The notes under the pieces: generated by a model
Database searches by the model: none
Seen by the model: the letters and a program-made list of their open reading frames with translations, nothing else
Told to the model about the DNA's origin: nothing
Program-made: the position numbers and the translations under genes
Part shown: positions 23,878-33,834 of the stretch, piece by piece
Layout: each line of letters begins with the position of its first letter
Numbering within the stretch: the first letter of the stretch is position 1
Assembly: GCA_964019425.1 (NCBI GenBank)
Contig: OZ025787.1
Span: forward strand, 372,001-436,000
Direction: 5' to 3'
Length of the DNA: 64,000 nucleotides
Source: Flectonema sp. DT1601
Lineage: Eukaryota; Euglenozoa; Diplonemea; Diplonemida; Diplonemidae

Positions 23878-24372
23878 TCAACAACTTTTGTGCACTCCAT
23901 TCATCAAGTTGAACTCCGTACTGTTGCCGTACAAAATGAGCGCAAAGAGATCGAAGTTCGCGCCTCCAACGATTCTGCTAATGTTAACAGTGAGTGTGTT
24001 TGTCTGGTTGATGCTTCCACTTTGTTTCAATTCACCTGTTAGATCAACACAAAATACAGGCTCCTCACTGAATGAATCAATACCTGAGGTTTCATAAGCG
24101 TTTCTCATAGGTTCTACATACGCATCATTGATCGATAGGAACGCGAAGTACGGTTTCGTCCATTCATTGCGAGTAAAGTCCATCACATAATCCTTCAAAT
24201 CAACACTCAAACGTGTGATCCCAACATTACCATACCGGAATGGCTCTACCGCATCATTAGCTCTCGTCGGTTGTACAAACAGAAACATTCGTGCGGTCGA
24301 TGCATTTGTGGCAATCGGTGATGTTCGTAGATGCCCCGTTGTGTTCTGATCTTCTAATCTCACAATCCTCAT
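23878..24372 (-). CDS. possible virus capsid-like fossil (C-terminal part, double jelly-roll type)
   Basis: An open frame of 164 residues, beta-rich, with alternating hydrophobic residues and few charges. STARMFLFVQPTRANDAVEP, RYGNVGITRLSVDLKDYVMD and the ending FALILYGNSTEFNLMNGVHK have the feel of the C-terminal jelly-roll of major capsid proteins of Polinton-like and related large DNA viruses. No other virus gene is visible nearby, so it would be an isolated, incomplete fragment. The family is a weak inference from pattern. The surrounding direct repeats (23570-23715 and 24957-25115) may mark the insertion. Confidence 0.25.
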   Translation of the reverse strand: MRIVRLEDQNTTGHLRTSPIATNASTARMFLFVQPTRANDAVEPFRYGNVGITRLSVDLKDYVMDFTRNEWTKPYFAFLSINDAYVEPMRNAYETSGIDSFSEEPVFCVDLTGELKQSGSINQTNTLTVNISRIVGGANFDLFALILYGNSTEFNLMNGVHKSC

Positions 24373-24432
24373 GTGTTACTTACATTGCCTGTTTGCTTTG
24401 TTTGTATTGGAGGAGACCTGCTAAAGGACCTG

Positions 24433-24567
24433 GCCACGGCCCTGTCAATCATTTTTACCTTCTGTTGTTAGTCATAACTAGTTAGTCACCATTATCACTC
24501 CAAATGGGTGGTGAATTTTTGCCACGGCCCTGTCAATCATTTGTTCCTTCTGTTGTTAGTCATAACA
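24433..24567 (+). repeat. short direct repeat
   Basis: The block CCACGGCCCTGTCAATCATT followed by CCTTCTGTTGTTAGTCATAA occurs at 24433-24479 and again at 24522-24568 with few changes. Confidence 0.8.
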
Positions 24568-24735
24568 AACAGAAGCGAGAGAGAAGATGTGTTTGGCTAA
24601 CATTCATAAAATCTTACTGTGGGACTTCTCTTGTTGTTGTTAATTTCCCATCCGCCTGAGGGAATCCATAAACCGCGGTCTTTACACTGTTGCCAGTGTG
24701 TTTATGGCCTTCGTCGCTGTTGAAAGTCCCCTCAC

Positions 24736-24767
24736 CGCTCTATGGCATCAACATGCCATAGAGCGGC
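24736..24767. other. perfect 14 bp hairpin
   Basis: CCGCTCTATGGCAT, loop CAAC, ATGCCATAGAGCGG: 14 uninterrupted pairs with a tetraloop, GC-balanced in an AT-rich setting. A looser relative of the flanking sequence is at 34876-34970 (both have CCTTGGGAACT and GATTGGGGTTTAGAC). It could be part of a structured RNA or an element end. Confidence 0.7.
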
Positions 24768-24956
24768 AAGTGATTAATGGACCATAGCTGAGCCTTGGGA
24801 ACTCAGATTGGGGTTTAGACTAAAAAGGTTATCGCCATGGCTTTTGGAGCTGGCGTTTGCATCTTGTAGCGCTTTAGGGGCGTTGGTGTTGCTGTAACCC
24901 TCCGTAACCCTCCGAAGCTTCTCTTTCTGCAACTTCTGAGGGTGCAACATTGTTGA

Positions 24957-25115
24957 AAAAGAATTGGCTTTAACTTCAACTATACAGAAAATAATGATAT
25001 AACACTGTAATTTTTTGTTTGTGCACGAAACCGTGAACCGACTTAAACTGATAAAGCTAAAGGAGGTTTACGTGTGCTGCCAACATTCTTTTTCGTTCTT
25101 ACAATACTTGTTAAA
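24957..25115 (+). repeat. direct repeat, right copy
   Basis: Partner of 23570-23715; it has one extra insertion of about 12 bp (ATAAAGCTAAAGG) near 25050. Confidence 0.8.
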
Positions 25116-25139
25116 TGCAAAAAAAAAAACAATTTTCAT

Positions 25140-25480
25140 TTATTCTTTTTTTGCGAAAAGAGCACTGATTCTGGAGCTGACGTGTCTAAATGAAGATCGT
25201 TTCGAAACCTCTCATGTTTTAAAAGAAAAGAAATACACTAAGAGACTCGATCATCGCTAATGGCTTCGATTGTAACATCTTTACTATTGAAGTTGGCGTA
25301 CGAGGAAACATCTGCATGGACCAGCTGAACATCTGGACTCGTCACATCGGTTCACCTTTAGCACCGACTAAAGCTTTATTTTGTGAATGCACCAGAATCG
25401 CCAGACTGTGCTCATATTTTCTGTTCCACGACGAGGAACCTCCCCACGTGGCATTCAAGACCACTAATGCGCAGCATTAA
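25140..25480 (+). pseudogene. retroelement-like scrap (endonuclease-like C-terminal region)
   Basis: The translation includes RALILELTCLNEDRFETSHV and NGFDCNIFTIEVGVRGNICM followed by DQLNIWTRHIG. The pattern E-L-T, then a Lys/Arg-rich helix, then I-E-V-G-x-R-G is one I associate with the region after the reverse transcriptase in some retroelements. It is a broken fragment. Class (LINE or other) cannot be told from this piece. Confidence 0.3.
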
Positions 25481-26264
25481 AGAAGAACCTGCCACTTCAA
25501 ATTTTATAAAAGATGGTAAAGAAATCTTCCCTGTAGAAGTCAAAACCCACAAAGTAATAAAACTAAAAACGATCGAAAAGCTCACCATTGAAAGATCGTG
25601 GCTTGAGAAATGTTTTATCTGGCAAACTTGTTATGCATCGGCTCTTTCTATTCTACTTATTGCCAAAGGTTCTTCCTCCCCGGCCCCTTCTTTTTTGTTA
25701 GATGAGGATGAGCTCACCGGACTCTCCTTGTCCTTCTCTTCTCTTTCTTCCATCTCTTTCCAGACTCCCCCACCTGAACTCATGTCAACGGGATCGCAAA
25801 CACTTCCTGCTGATTTTGCTATGGTGATAAGAAGTCAATCTGACATTGGTTCTCAAACACCCCCCTTGTACAAAGAAAAAGAAGGAAGATTAAGGCTGAA
25901 ACTTTCCTTGAAATGCCAAATCTTAGAAAATGAACTAAAACAAATGACAGAACGAATGTTTTATGTACTATTTTTATTTTACTTTAATGCGATGTCAGCC
26001 TCCCTTGAGAAAGACAAGCAGCTACTGAATGGATTATCTGTTGAGAACAAAGCTTCCAAACAACGGGCCGCCGAGAATGTATCTCACAACCCACTCCCTT
26101 TAAATCTATCCACACCCCCATCTGTCTTTAACGTAGAAACGGAACAGGAAAAACGTGAACTCTTGGAAAAAGAGAATCAACAACTGATTGCTGAATGTGA
26201 TTTAGTGAAAAGTTCTCTTCTCCCATTAGTTCAGCAACTATCCAGCAGTGCTTGGATGTCCTGA
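25383..26264 (+). CDS. coiled-coil protein frame, unassigned (plus arm)
   Basis: 293 residues. The N-terminal third is low-complexity Ser/Pro (FSSLSSISFQTPPPELMSTG). From about 160 it is a charged coiled coil (LKCQILENELKQMTERMFYV, EKRELLEKENQQLIAECDLV). The last residues and the stop codon come from a Rep1356 fragment (26229 on), so the natural 3' end is lost. From about 25870 it is duplicated in inverse orientation at 26580-26971. The first 70 codons overlap the retroelement-like scrap in another frame, so the true start is unknown. No family recognised. Confidence 0.3.
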   Translation: MNAPESPDCAHIFCSTTRNLPTWHSRPLMRSIKEEPATSNFIKDGKEIFPVEVKTHKVIKLKTIEKLTIERSWLEKCFIWQTCYASALSILLIAKGSSSPAPSFLLDEDELTGLSLSFSSLSSISFQTPPPELMSTGSQTLPADFAMVIRSQSDIGSQTPPLYKEKEGRLRLKLSLKCQILENELKQMTERMFYVLFLFYFNAMSASLEKDKQLLNGLSVENKASKQRAAENVSHNPLPLNLSTPPSVFNVETEQEKRELLEKENQQLIAECDLVKSSLLPLVQQLSSSAWMS

Positions 26265-26363
26265 TCTTCTTCTAAAAAAAAAGAAAGAAAAACAAAACTG
26301 TAGCTGGGATCACTCAGGATCAACAGACTACCAATGCTACCTGTTGTACTTGCTCACTATGGG
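26229..26363 (+). repeat. Rep1356 fragment
   Basis: 135 bp matching Rep1356 (compare 35336-35470), from TTCAGCAACTATCCAGCAGT to the CACTATGGGG. It sits at the centre of the inverted coiled-coil pair. Confidence 0.9.
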
Positions 26364-26971
26364 GAACAGATTCATACAAAATGGGGGTTCGAGGGGAAAC
26401 TTGTTGACTAAAGTGAGTCATGTGGGGACGCGCGGCACGCAAACTCTCGACCTCCTGTTGAGTATAGAAAAGTCTTATTTTACTTTCTCTTTCCTCATTA
26501 CATTTGGTCTCCAATTCGTTCGACAGAAGAACAAACCTTTGATGGTAATTGAAGAGCGCCATTTCCGATAGGTCTGCTCTCTAAGTCAGATTTGCGAGCT
26601 CACGTTTCTTGTAATCTTCCACTAAGTCATTTTGTCGAACTAATGCAAGAAGAGAAGTCTTCGATTCATCGCGTTCTGCTGTTAACCGTTGAATTACTCC
26701 CTCCAGAAGTTCATATTCTTTTCTATCTTTTTCGATGATTAAAACAGGGGGCGCAGGAGGAAGTGAGGATGGATCCTGGTTGGTAGCTTTGATCTCAACA
26801 GGTAATCCATTTAGTAACTGTTTGTCTTTCTCAAGAGAGGCTGACATCGCATTAAAGTAAAATAAAAATAGTACATAAAACATTCGTTCTTTCATTTGAT
26901 CTAATTCGTTTTCTAAGATTTGGCATTTCAAGGAAAGTTTCAGCCTTAATCTTCCTTCTTTTTCTTTGTAT
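26364..26971 (-). pseudogene. coiled-coil protein frame, inverted copy (minus arm)
   Basis: Minus-strand copy of the coiled-coil frame: KCQILENELDQMKERMFYVL then EKDKQLLNGLPVEIKATNQD, reading on to DYKKRELANLT, a single TAG (26581-26583), and then in the same frame RADLSEMALFNYHQRFVLLS and on through ETKCNEERESKIRLFYTQQE before it enters Rep1356. It extends further 3' than the plus arm, so it shows more of the ancestral gene. The TAG suggests decay, or a spliced-out segment. It ends at 26971, where R418 begins. Confidence 0.35.
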
Positions 26972-27240
26972 AATACTCGCGTGGGTGGTTGCTCTCTTCG
27001 GAGAGCATAACTTCAGACCCGTCAATTCGCGGCGCTTATATTTACGCACATCAATTAGTTGAACGAGTTCAAGTCACTTCCCTGCATAGCAGATCCGTGT
27101 CCTCTGTATTAACGCTATACTAAGTGTGACTGTGACTGATGCACGTAATGGTTGGGTTCTTTAAGTACTCAGGACTGGTTGCTTGCTAATGTGAATGCTT
27201 ACGTTCGAATTCCCCGACTTTCGAGTAAATTTAGGTGAAT
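26972..27240 (-). repeat. R418 fragment, inverted
   Basis: Reverse complement of one R418 monomer (compare 45483-45745), from the ACGCGAGT/GTGGTTGCTCTC end to the CCCCGACTTTCGAGTA end. Confidence 0.9.
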
Positions 27241-27299
27241 GATTTCTCTTGTCTTCTGTCTGACGCTTGTGATGCACCTCTTGTATTTTAAGTCACAGG

Positions 27300-27656
27300 G
27301 TTGATTTCGAAAAGGTGGGAAGTAACGGACTGGGAGCTTTTGGCTCCTGCCCTATTCCCGATGTAAACTTTCTTTTTGTTTTATTTTTTTAACAGGCCCA
27401 AAGGGCGACAATGACAGATGCTGACCAAGGAATAATAATCAAATGCATTTTCGTTTCAAAGAAACGAACAGAATTAAGAGAGGCAGAAAAAAAAAATAAT
27501 ATGAAGAGGAAATAATCAAACATGAAAATAAATAAATAAATAAATAACGTTATATGAAAAAGAAAAAAAAAAAAAAAGAAAAAAAGAAAAAAAAAGACCA
27601 GAAAAGGAAAGAGAAGATGAAAAGGTATTTAATTAATATTTTTGTGGGGATATGGG
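27300..27656 (+). repeat. R3 element with R6 spacer
   Basis: R3: TCGAAAAGGTGGGAAGTAAC, a GGGAGCttttGGCTCC hairpin, a T-rich stretch ending TTTAACAG, GCCCAAAGGGC, then GACCAAGGAATAATA and the 8 bp hairpin TTCGTTTCaaaGAAACGAA. The A-rich R6 spacer follows, with AACGTTATATGAAAAAG and TGTGGGGATATGGG. The T-tract plus CAG resembles an intron end. Other copies: 37827, 43200 (inverted), 44611 (3' part), 56080 (inverted), 60391 and 62793. Confidence 0.75.
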
Positions 27657-28478
27657 GTATCCCTGCCAGAGGGGCGAGTATTCTACCATGGTTGAAATAC
27701 TCTGGCAACTGATCTTCAATTTTATGTTGTTTGTTAGCTGCTGGTGTATCTTGATCATGTGTTGATACTTGCATTTATTTATTTGTAATCTTTCACTACA
27801 ATCACTCTTGCCTATATCTTTTCTTTTTATTCTCTATCTGTTCTGGTCTGTTACCTCATTTGTCTTGTTTAACTTCAGTTATATCCATTTTACTTTTTAT
27901 TGTTTCCCATCTACTTTTTATTTTCTATTAGTTCTGGTCAGAAACTCCTGGGCAGCAAGAAGGAAAGCAGTTGAGTACTTCTGGGTGTTTGGCATCACCC
28001 CCCATAGTGAGCAAGTACAACAGGTAGCATTGGTAGTCTGTTGATCCTGAGTGATCCCAGCTACAGTTTTGTTTTTCTTTCTTTTTTTTAGAAGAAGATC
28101 AGGACATCCTAGCACTGCTGGATAGTTGCTGAATGCAGGGCCTGCCTGTGGCATTATAATAACAGGCTAAGTCATTTGTAGTTCATAGTTTACCTTTGAT
28201 TTTATAACTTCACATAGGTACTATGAACGATGAGAGATCCAGTGGGATCACTCAGGGTCTAGTAGAGACCACCAATGTTGTGCGTTGATAGGCAAGGTGA
28301 TCAACCTTGACATTCTTTCTTTTCTCTCCTGTTGTGACAAACACAAAATACACGCACAGCTTACAGTGTGTTCTTTGTGTATGTTTTCTTCAGGTGTGAG
28401 TAGTTTTTTTGTTCTTGCTCTTCAGGGAGGGCCTTAGCCAAAAGCTAACAGTCCAAATCTCACCTGGAAATTCAACTC
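27657..28478 (-). repeat. Rep1356 copy (partial)
   Basis: Same orientation as the array at 47365-52358; it lacks the first 430 bp or so. It ends exactly in the TTCAACTC terminus, against 28S rRNA sequence. Confidence 0.9.
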
Positions 28479-28670
28479 TAATTAACCAGTTGGATTCCTC
28501 TTGTTCGTAACAGTTCCAAGTTGACACTTCATTGTAGACACGACATGCGGCCTGACACAGAAGGCTTCCGAGCCCACGAGAGGTCCCGAGAGACCCTTCG
28601 CAGACCCTTCAACCTAAACCCATGAAAGAGCCACACCGTTATCTACATGTGTCCTCGGAGCCAATCCTTT

Positions 28671-28716
<46 letters not shown>

Positions 28717-29666
28717 TTCTGTCGGCCAGAGGCTTTTAGCCTAGGAGACCTATTGCGGTTAACGGTACGGCCTGATGCAAGAGAAGAGATCTCCCCTGTC
28801 TTTTCCATGCACATCCACCAGACACCCTACTGCACAAAAGAGTGCAGCTTTCCAGGGTAATTGTCCCTGTCCCCGCTTGATGCATTTCAAGGGACAATCA
28901 TTCCTTCAAAAAGAGACGACTACGTCATCCGGGGCCGGTGGACATGGTCGACAGGATCGTCACTGTGTTGCCACTTCAGTTCTCTGCATTCAGGTTGCGG
29001 AATGTTCACGCATTCCCTTTCGGCAAACCCGCACAGAAACACAAGTGCTCCCATGACGGCTTTGAGGCGAGCAATTACACCTTGCCTTAGGACCGACTGA
29101 CCCGTGTCCAACTGCTGTTGACACGGAAACCTTCTCCACTTCGGCCTTCAATGTTCTCCATTGAATATTCGCTACTACAACCAAGATCTGCACTCATCCA
29201 CGCTCCAGAAAGGCTCACGCCAATTCCTTCGCAGCATGGATCACGCACTCCTACTCAAGGCCGGCTTTTGAATACCGGACCTCGGCCGACTATGGGTGGA
29301 TCGCTTGAGCATCATCCATTTTCGGGACCGGTTCATTCGGCAGGTGAGTTGTTACACACTCATTATCGGATGCCGACTTCCATGGCCACCGTCCTGCTGT
29401 CTAGATGAACCGATACCCTTTGTGGGATCTGATGAGCGACCACTCGGACACCTTAAGTCAGCTCTCGGTTCATCCCGCGTCGCCAGTCCTGCTTACCAGA
29501 AGTGGCCCACTTGGAACCAGGATTCTTCGTCGGGGTTCAATTGAGCAACCCCGCGTTCACGCCCATTTAAAGTTTGAGAATAGGTCGAGGAAACGATATC
29601 CCCAACGCCTCCAATCATTCGCTTTACCTGGCGTAACTCCTTTTATGGTTCCAGCTATCCTGAGGG
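28479..29666 (-). rRNA. 28S (LSU) rRNA fragment
   Basis: Reading the minus strand from 29666: CCCTCAGGATAGCTGGAACC, CAGACAGCAGGACGGTGGCC with C-to-T type changes nearby, GTGTGTAACAACTCACCTGC, CGAAGTGGAGAAGG, GGGTCAGTCGGTCCTAAGGC, ATGTAGGTAAGGGAAGTCGG, GATCCGTAACTTCGGG and GGATTGGCTC, in the order of eukaryotic LSU rRNA. It ends in GGAACTGTTACGAACAAGAG followed by GTTAATTAGAG. About 1.19 kb of a gene of 3.3 kb or more is present (roughly domains II to IV). The 5' and 3' parts are absent: Sat258 adjoins at 29667 and Rep1356 at 28478. Some normally invariant positions look altered, so it is probably a non-functional relic. Confidence 0.93.
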
Positions 29667-30130
29667 AAAATAGAAAGTAATCGACATAGTCGATCGATAA
29701 AAAAACAATGATAACATTGTTTATTCTTTTTTTTTTTTTTTTTTTTAAATTCTTTTTATTTATTTTTTAAGAAAAAAAAACGGAAAATAGAAATTAGTCG
29801 ACATGGTCGAACGATAAAAAAACAATGATAACATTGTTTATTCTTTTTTTTATTTTTTTTTTTTTATATTCTTTTTTATTAATTTTGAAAAAAAAAAAAA
29901 AACAATCAGTTTAGCGTCTTGACCAGGACGGAAAATAGAAAGTAATCGACATAGTCGATCGATAAAAATACAATGATAACATTGTTTAATCTTTTATAAT
30001 TTTTTATTTTTTTTTTGTTTTAAAAAAAAAAAAAAAAAACAAGCGGAATTGATCATAATGGGTGGTAGGGGTTGTTATAACTTCGTTTGAAAATTCTTCT
30101 TTTTTGATTTCTTTTTTTTTTTTTTCTTTT
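29667..30130 (+). repeat. Sat258 short tract
   Basis: About two units: TCGACATAGTCGATCGAT, AACAATGATAACATTGTT, the homopolymer spacers, and CAGTTTAGCGTCTTGACCAG at 29906. Its first bases continue straight from the rRNA at GAGGGAAAATAGAAAG. Confidence 0.9.
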
Positions 30131-30504
30131 TACAGGAGTTAAGATCACTTTCAGGAGACAACACATACACATTAACAAGAGCAGCAAGCAGAGTTGACAC
30201 TATCAATTCAAATTTGAAATACCGGGAATTAATTTACAAGGAGGTATCTCAAGTGACTTGGTATCTCTAGCGTGTCGGTATCTCTGGAGTGCTGGTATCT
30301 CGTATGTGCGTTGGTATCTCATGAGTGATGGTATCTCTTGTGCATTAGAGAAACGAAAAAGAATGTCATGACCATGACGGAAGAATTGAGGAATTGAGTT
30401 AACATGTTCAATTTAACTTATTTAAACTTTTTTTTTTTTTAACAGACCGTAACTATTTGAAAATAAAATGTAGATGGGAAACAGTGAAAAGTAAAATGGA
30501 TGAT
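30131..30504 (+). repeat. GAGATACC interspersed array (inverted copy of 52359-52690)
   Basis: GGTATCTC occurs six times between 30242 and 30345, spaced 18-22 bp by partly conserved spacers. The flanks (GGAGTTAAGATCACTT at 30135, AACATGTTCAATTTAAC near 30400, TGTAGATGGGAAACAGTG near 30470) match 52690 back to 52359 in reverse. Confidence 0.8.
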
Positions 30505-30513
30505 AAAATTAAA
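30505..30513. repeat. target-site duplication of the MULE, left
   Basis: AAAATTAAA, repeated at 34060-34068. Confidence 0.9.
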
Positions 30514-30766
30514 GGAAAATTCTCCGTTGCTACCCCAAAACTTTATTTTTCTCCGTTGTAGTCCACCTAAAAGAATTTTTCTCCGTTGTGTTTTTTTTTC
30601 TTTTTTTTTTTCGCTGTTGTGTGCCACCTAAACTTTTTTTTCGCTGTTGTGTGCCACCTATATTTATTTTTCGCTGTTGTGTGCCACCTATATTTATTTT
30701 TCGCTGTTGTGTGCCACCTATATTTATTTTTCTCTGTTGTGTGTCACTTGACCTTTTTTCCCTTTT

Positions 30767-30830
<64 letters not shown>

Positions 30831-30860
30831 CCTTTTTTTTTTTTTTTTTTTTTTGTGCAC
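30514..30860 (+). repeat. MULE left terminal region: tandem 30-32 bp units and a long T tract
   Basis: About eight units of the form TTTTTCTCCGTTG or TTTTTCGCTGTTGTGTGCCA from 30530 to 30760, the middle ones near-identical, then a T run of about 90 with few interruptions (30765-30855). Confidence 0.9.
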
Positions 30861-31583
30861 CTGTCTACCTGGTTAGTTAGTTAGATACCATACACTCATC
30901 TGATGGATTGATTGAAAGCTAATAACACAAACGGTTAAGGATGTGATGACTTGGGAAATGATAAAAGTAATCTTCCTTCTGGAACTTCTGCTCAGTACAC
31001 GCAAATGCATCTTGACACGCGGGAACCCTTCGGGCAGTACTGCGCTCTTGATAATTTAAGGTAGCCTTAAAAAAGCTCTCATGCTTGCATGAGTTAGATA
31101 CCCTGATAACCCGGTCAGAAACAGGAGTGTCGCTTGCGACCAGGCTGTCTGTAACTCGCAGGTGTCTTGGCCTTGAAATTCGGTTGGAATGACGTGTAAG
31201 AGGACAACAGTTCTCTGTAAGGTGACCCAGCCCTGCACACATACCGTTCTTTGCATGCACTTGTAGTAAAACTCCCAGAGGCTGAGAACACTATCAAGAC
31301 CTGACGAACAACCCAACCTTTCCGTGAGTACTTGTCTTTGCTAATCTCGTCAAGCCAGATGAACATCGTACAAACGTTATCTCAACATCCGTGTGCGCTT
31401 AAGGTGAGAGGGTGTTCATGGAAACTTTGTGGCTGAAAATAAATTTTGGTAGTGGTTTTAGGGATTCTCATTTTTTTCTTGCTGTTCTGGACCTAGGTCC
31501 CCTTGATAGTTTGTTTGTTTTTTTACTCTACGTTTCCAGATAATAACTACTCAACACCTACCTACCTACCTACCTGCTACCAA

Positions 31584-33710
31584 ATGCCTGGAAACATGGA
31601 CTCCCCGCAGACTGCACCTGTGATCGCATCTGAGGATACTGTTACACCTGTCCCGACCATAAACGTGCCGGTGTTCAATGTTCCGACACCAACCCTGGGA
31701 CGTGTCTTCCCTAGCGAGAGTGCACTCCTGGCAAGCGTCACCCTCGCCTGCTGCTCCACTGGAAGGAGGTTTAGCAGACAAAAGCGTGAGAACCGGATAT
31801 CGTTCCATTGCACATCCGACTCATGTGAGTGGAGGGTGTGCGCTACAGGGAGTTGTGAAGAGAGAACTGTGACGGTGTCACAGCTGCGGCATACGGACGC
31901 TTGCAACCCTGGGGAGGGGAGGGTGTACGGGCTCAAGACCACAATAGCCTACCTTTCCCTGGCAAAATACAAGGAGTTGGGTACAAAATATAAAAAGTCC
32001 CACCTTGTACAAGACTTAAAGTCTTGCGGCATAACAGTAGGGAAGGATACTGTATACCGGGCCCTCGGAGAGGCCGATAAAGAGATCAATGGTGACCCCC
32101 ATGAGGGATTTGCCTGGTTACAGGCCTGGTTCACCTCACTGGCGGAACAAAACCCCGGTACCCAGTGGGACATAAAAGAAGAGGGTGGAAGGTTTAAGTC
32201 CTTTTTCCTTGCTTTGGGGGCATCGCTGGAGGGTGTAGGTGCATGTCCGGGGGGATTTGGGGTTGTTGATGGGTGCTTCTTACGAGCACATTACTTGGGG
32301 ACATTGCTTACATTTGTTGCAATGGACCCACTGGGAAGTCAATTCCCTGTGGGTTTCGCCTTGATAGGCAATGAAGACGCCGAAGGGTGGAAGTACTTCC
32401 TTGGGAAGCTGGAGTCGGCGGTGAAGGTTCCGGAGTTTTTGGGCGAAGGGTTTGGCCTTATGGCCGATCAGGACAAGGGCCTACTGTCGGTGCTTCGTGG
32501 GGATTACAACGATGTGATTGCCCTCAAATGCACACAACACATGGGTCGAAACATCAAGGCCAAGTTCAGCAAGGAGATGTTTGGTAGGTTCAAACATCTG
32601 TGTACGGCACCTTCATACAGGTTCCTACCCATGTTTGATGCTCTTGGTGAGTCTGCGGAGGAGAACGAGCTTGAAGTACTCCACGAATACCTGGATGAAA
32701 AGGAGCCTGAGACTTGGGCTCGCGGTGCAATCCGCTCTAGGACGTACAATCAAAGTACGAACAACCTGGCTGAAGGGTTTAACAATGTTATCTCTTCAGC
32801 CAGGGACAAGAATGTGTTGGGGATGCTTAACAGCATTGTCAGCATTGTGCAGAAGTGGCACTACGAGCGACGGCGTAGTGCGCACGATGCAGAGGGTGAT
32901 GACGAGATGGTTTTGGGGTGGGTGCGAGAGATCGTGGAGACGGCTGCCGTTGAAGCAGCAGTGTTCACTGTTGAACCAGTGATGCACGAAGGCGAAGTGT
33001 TTGAAGGTATGGTATCTTTCTCGGGGCTTGTAGAATCATCTGCAGGGATAATAACAACAAACAGCGAACGTTGTACATGGACAGAGGCAGGAGTTGGTCA
33101 AGCTGGTGGGTAAAGAAATGGCTTGCACCTGTTTGCTCCCAGAGCAGACTGCCTTGCCATGCGTTCATACCTGCGCGGCTATCAGGTACTTCTTCTTTTT
33201 GTCTTTTTGTTGTCGTGGTCAACGCTACTTGTGGCGAATTAATTGGACTAAATAAACAGGTTTCTTGGTTTCAACGAGATGCAGTACGTTCCAACCTGCT
33301 TTCGTTTGGGAGCCTTACGAAAGGCGTATGACGACCCAGTACGGCCAGTTGGGCTGTATCAGTTTCAGTCGGCGAAGACTGAACTGTTACCGCCAACAAC
33401 GAAGAAGCCGAAGGGTGCCCCCACGAAGAGGATTCCTTCCAAAGGGGAGGGAAAGAACTTGTGTAGTCGTTGTGGTAAGGTGGGCCACAATAAGACTACG
33501 TGTAAAAACCCCTTACACGAGAAGTCGGCCCCGAAGAAGTCAGCCCCTAAGAAATCGGCCCCCAAGAAGTCGGCCCCCAAGAAGTCGGCCCCCAAGAAAT
33601 CAGCGAAGAAGTCGGCCCCCAAGAAGACTGTCGATACATCGATTAGGAGAAACCGGATATCCGGAAAGAGAAAGAAGTGTGATTCAAGTTCATCATCTGA
33701 TGAGCTTTAA
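31584..33710 (+). CDS. MULE transposase (MuDR family), three exons
   Basis: Exons 31584-33006, 33065-33185 and 33260-33710 (introns 58 and 74 bases, GTATGG..ACAG and GTACTT..ACAG) join in frame to 664 residues. N-terminal zinc site C76, C81, H103, C107 (WRKY/GCM1-like, as in MuDR proteins). Catalytic core: D229 in GVVDGCF, D295 in LMADQDKG, C316-x2-H319 in CTQHMGRN and E397 in NNLAEGF, the DDE plus C-x-x-H layout of MULEs. SWIM finger C495-x-C497, C507-x-H509 spans exon 2. CCHC knuckle CSRCGKVGHNKTTC is in exon 3. Then come KSAPK repeats and a basic Ser-rich tail, likely nuclear targeting. The first ATG of the frame is at 31503, but MPGN at 31584 is preferred because the related element at 60988 starts its protein with MPGN. 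Confidence 0.85.
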
Positions 33711-33834
33711 TATTTTTCGATGCAAGGTCATCATCTGATTCATTTATAGTGTTTTCTATTCTTGCTTTATAAAACTTTTCGTCTAACAAGGAAACACTGT
33801 CAAGAATGTGAGAAGATGTGAAGATTCTACCTCT

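Noticed and set aside
30240-30350. GAGATACC array as a CRISPR-like locus
   Set aside because: Eukaryotic DNA, 8-base repeat, spacers of 10-12 bases that are shared with the second copy; no cas genes.
30586-30884. Frames rich in FFFAVVCHLYL
   Set aside because: Translation of MULE end units and a T tract; no gene.
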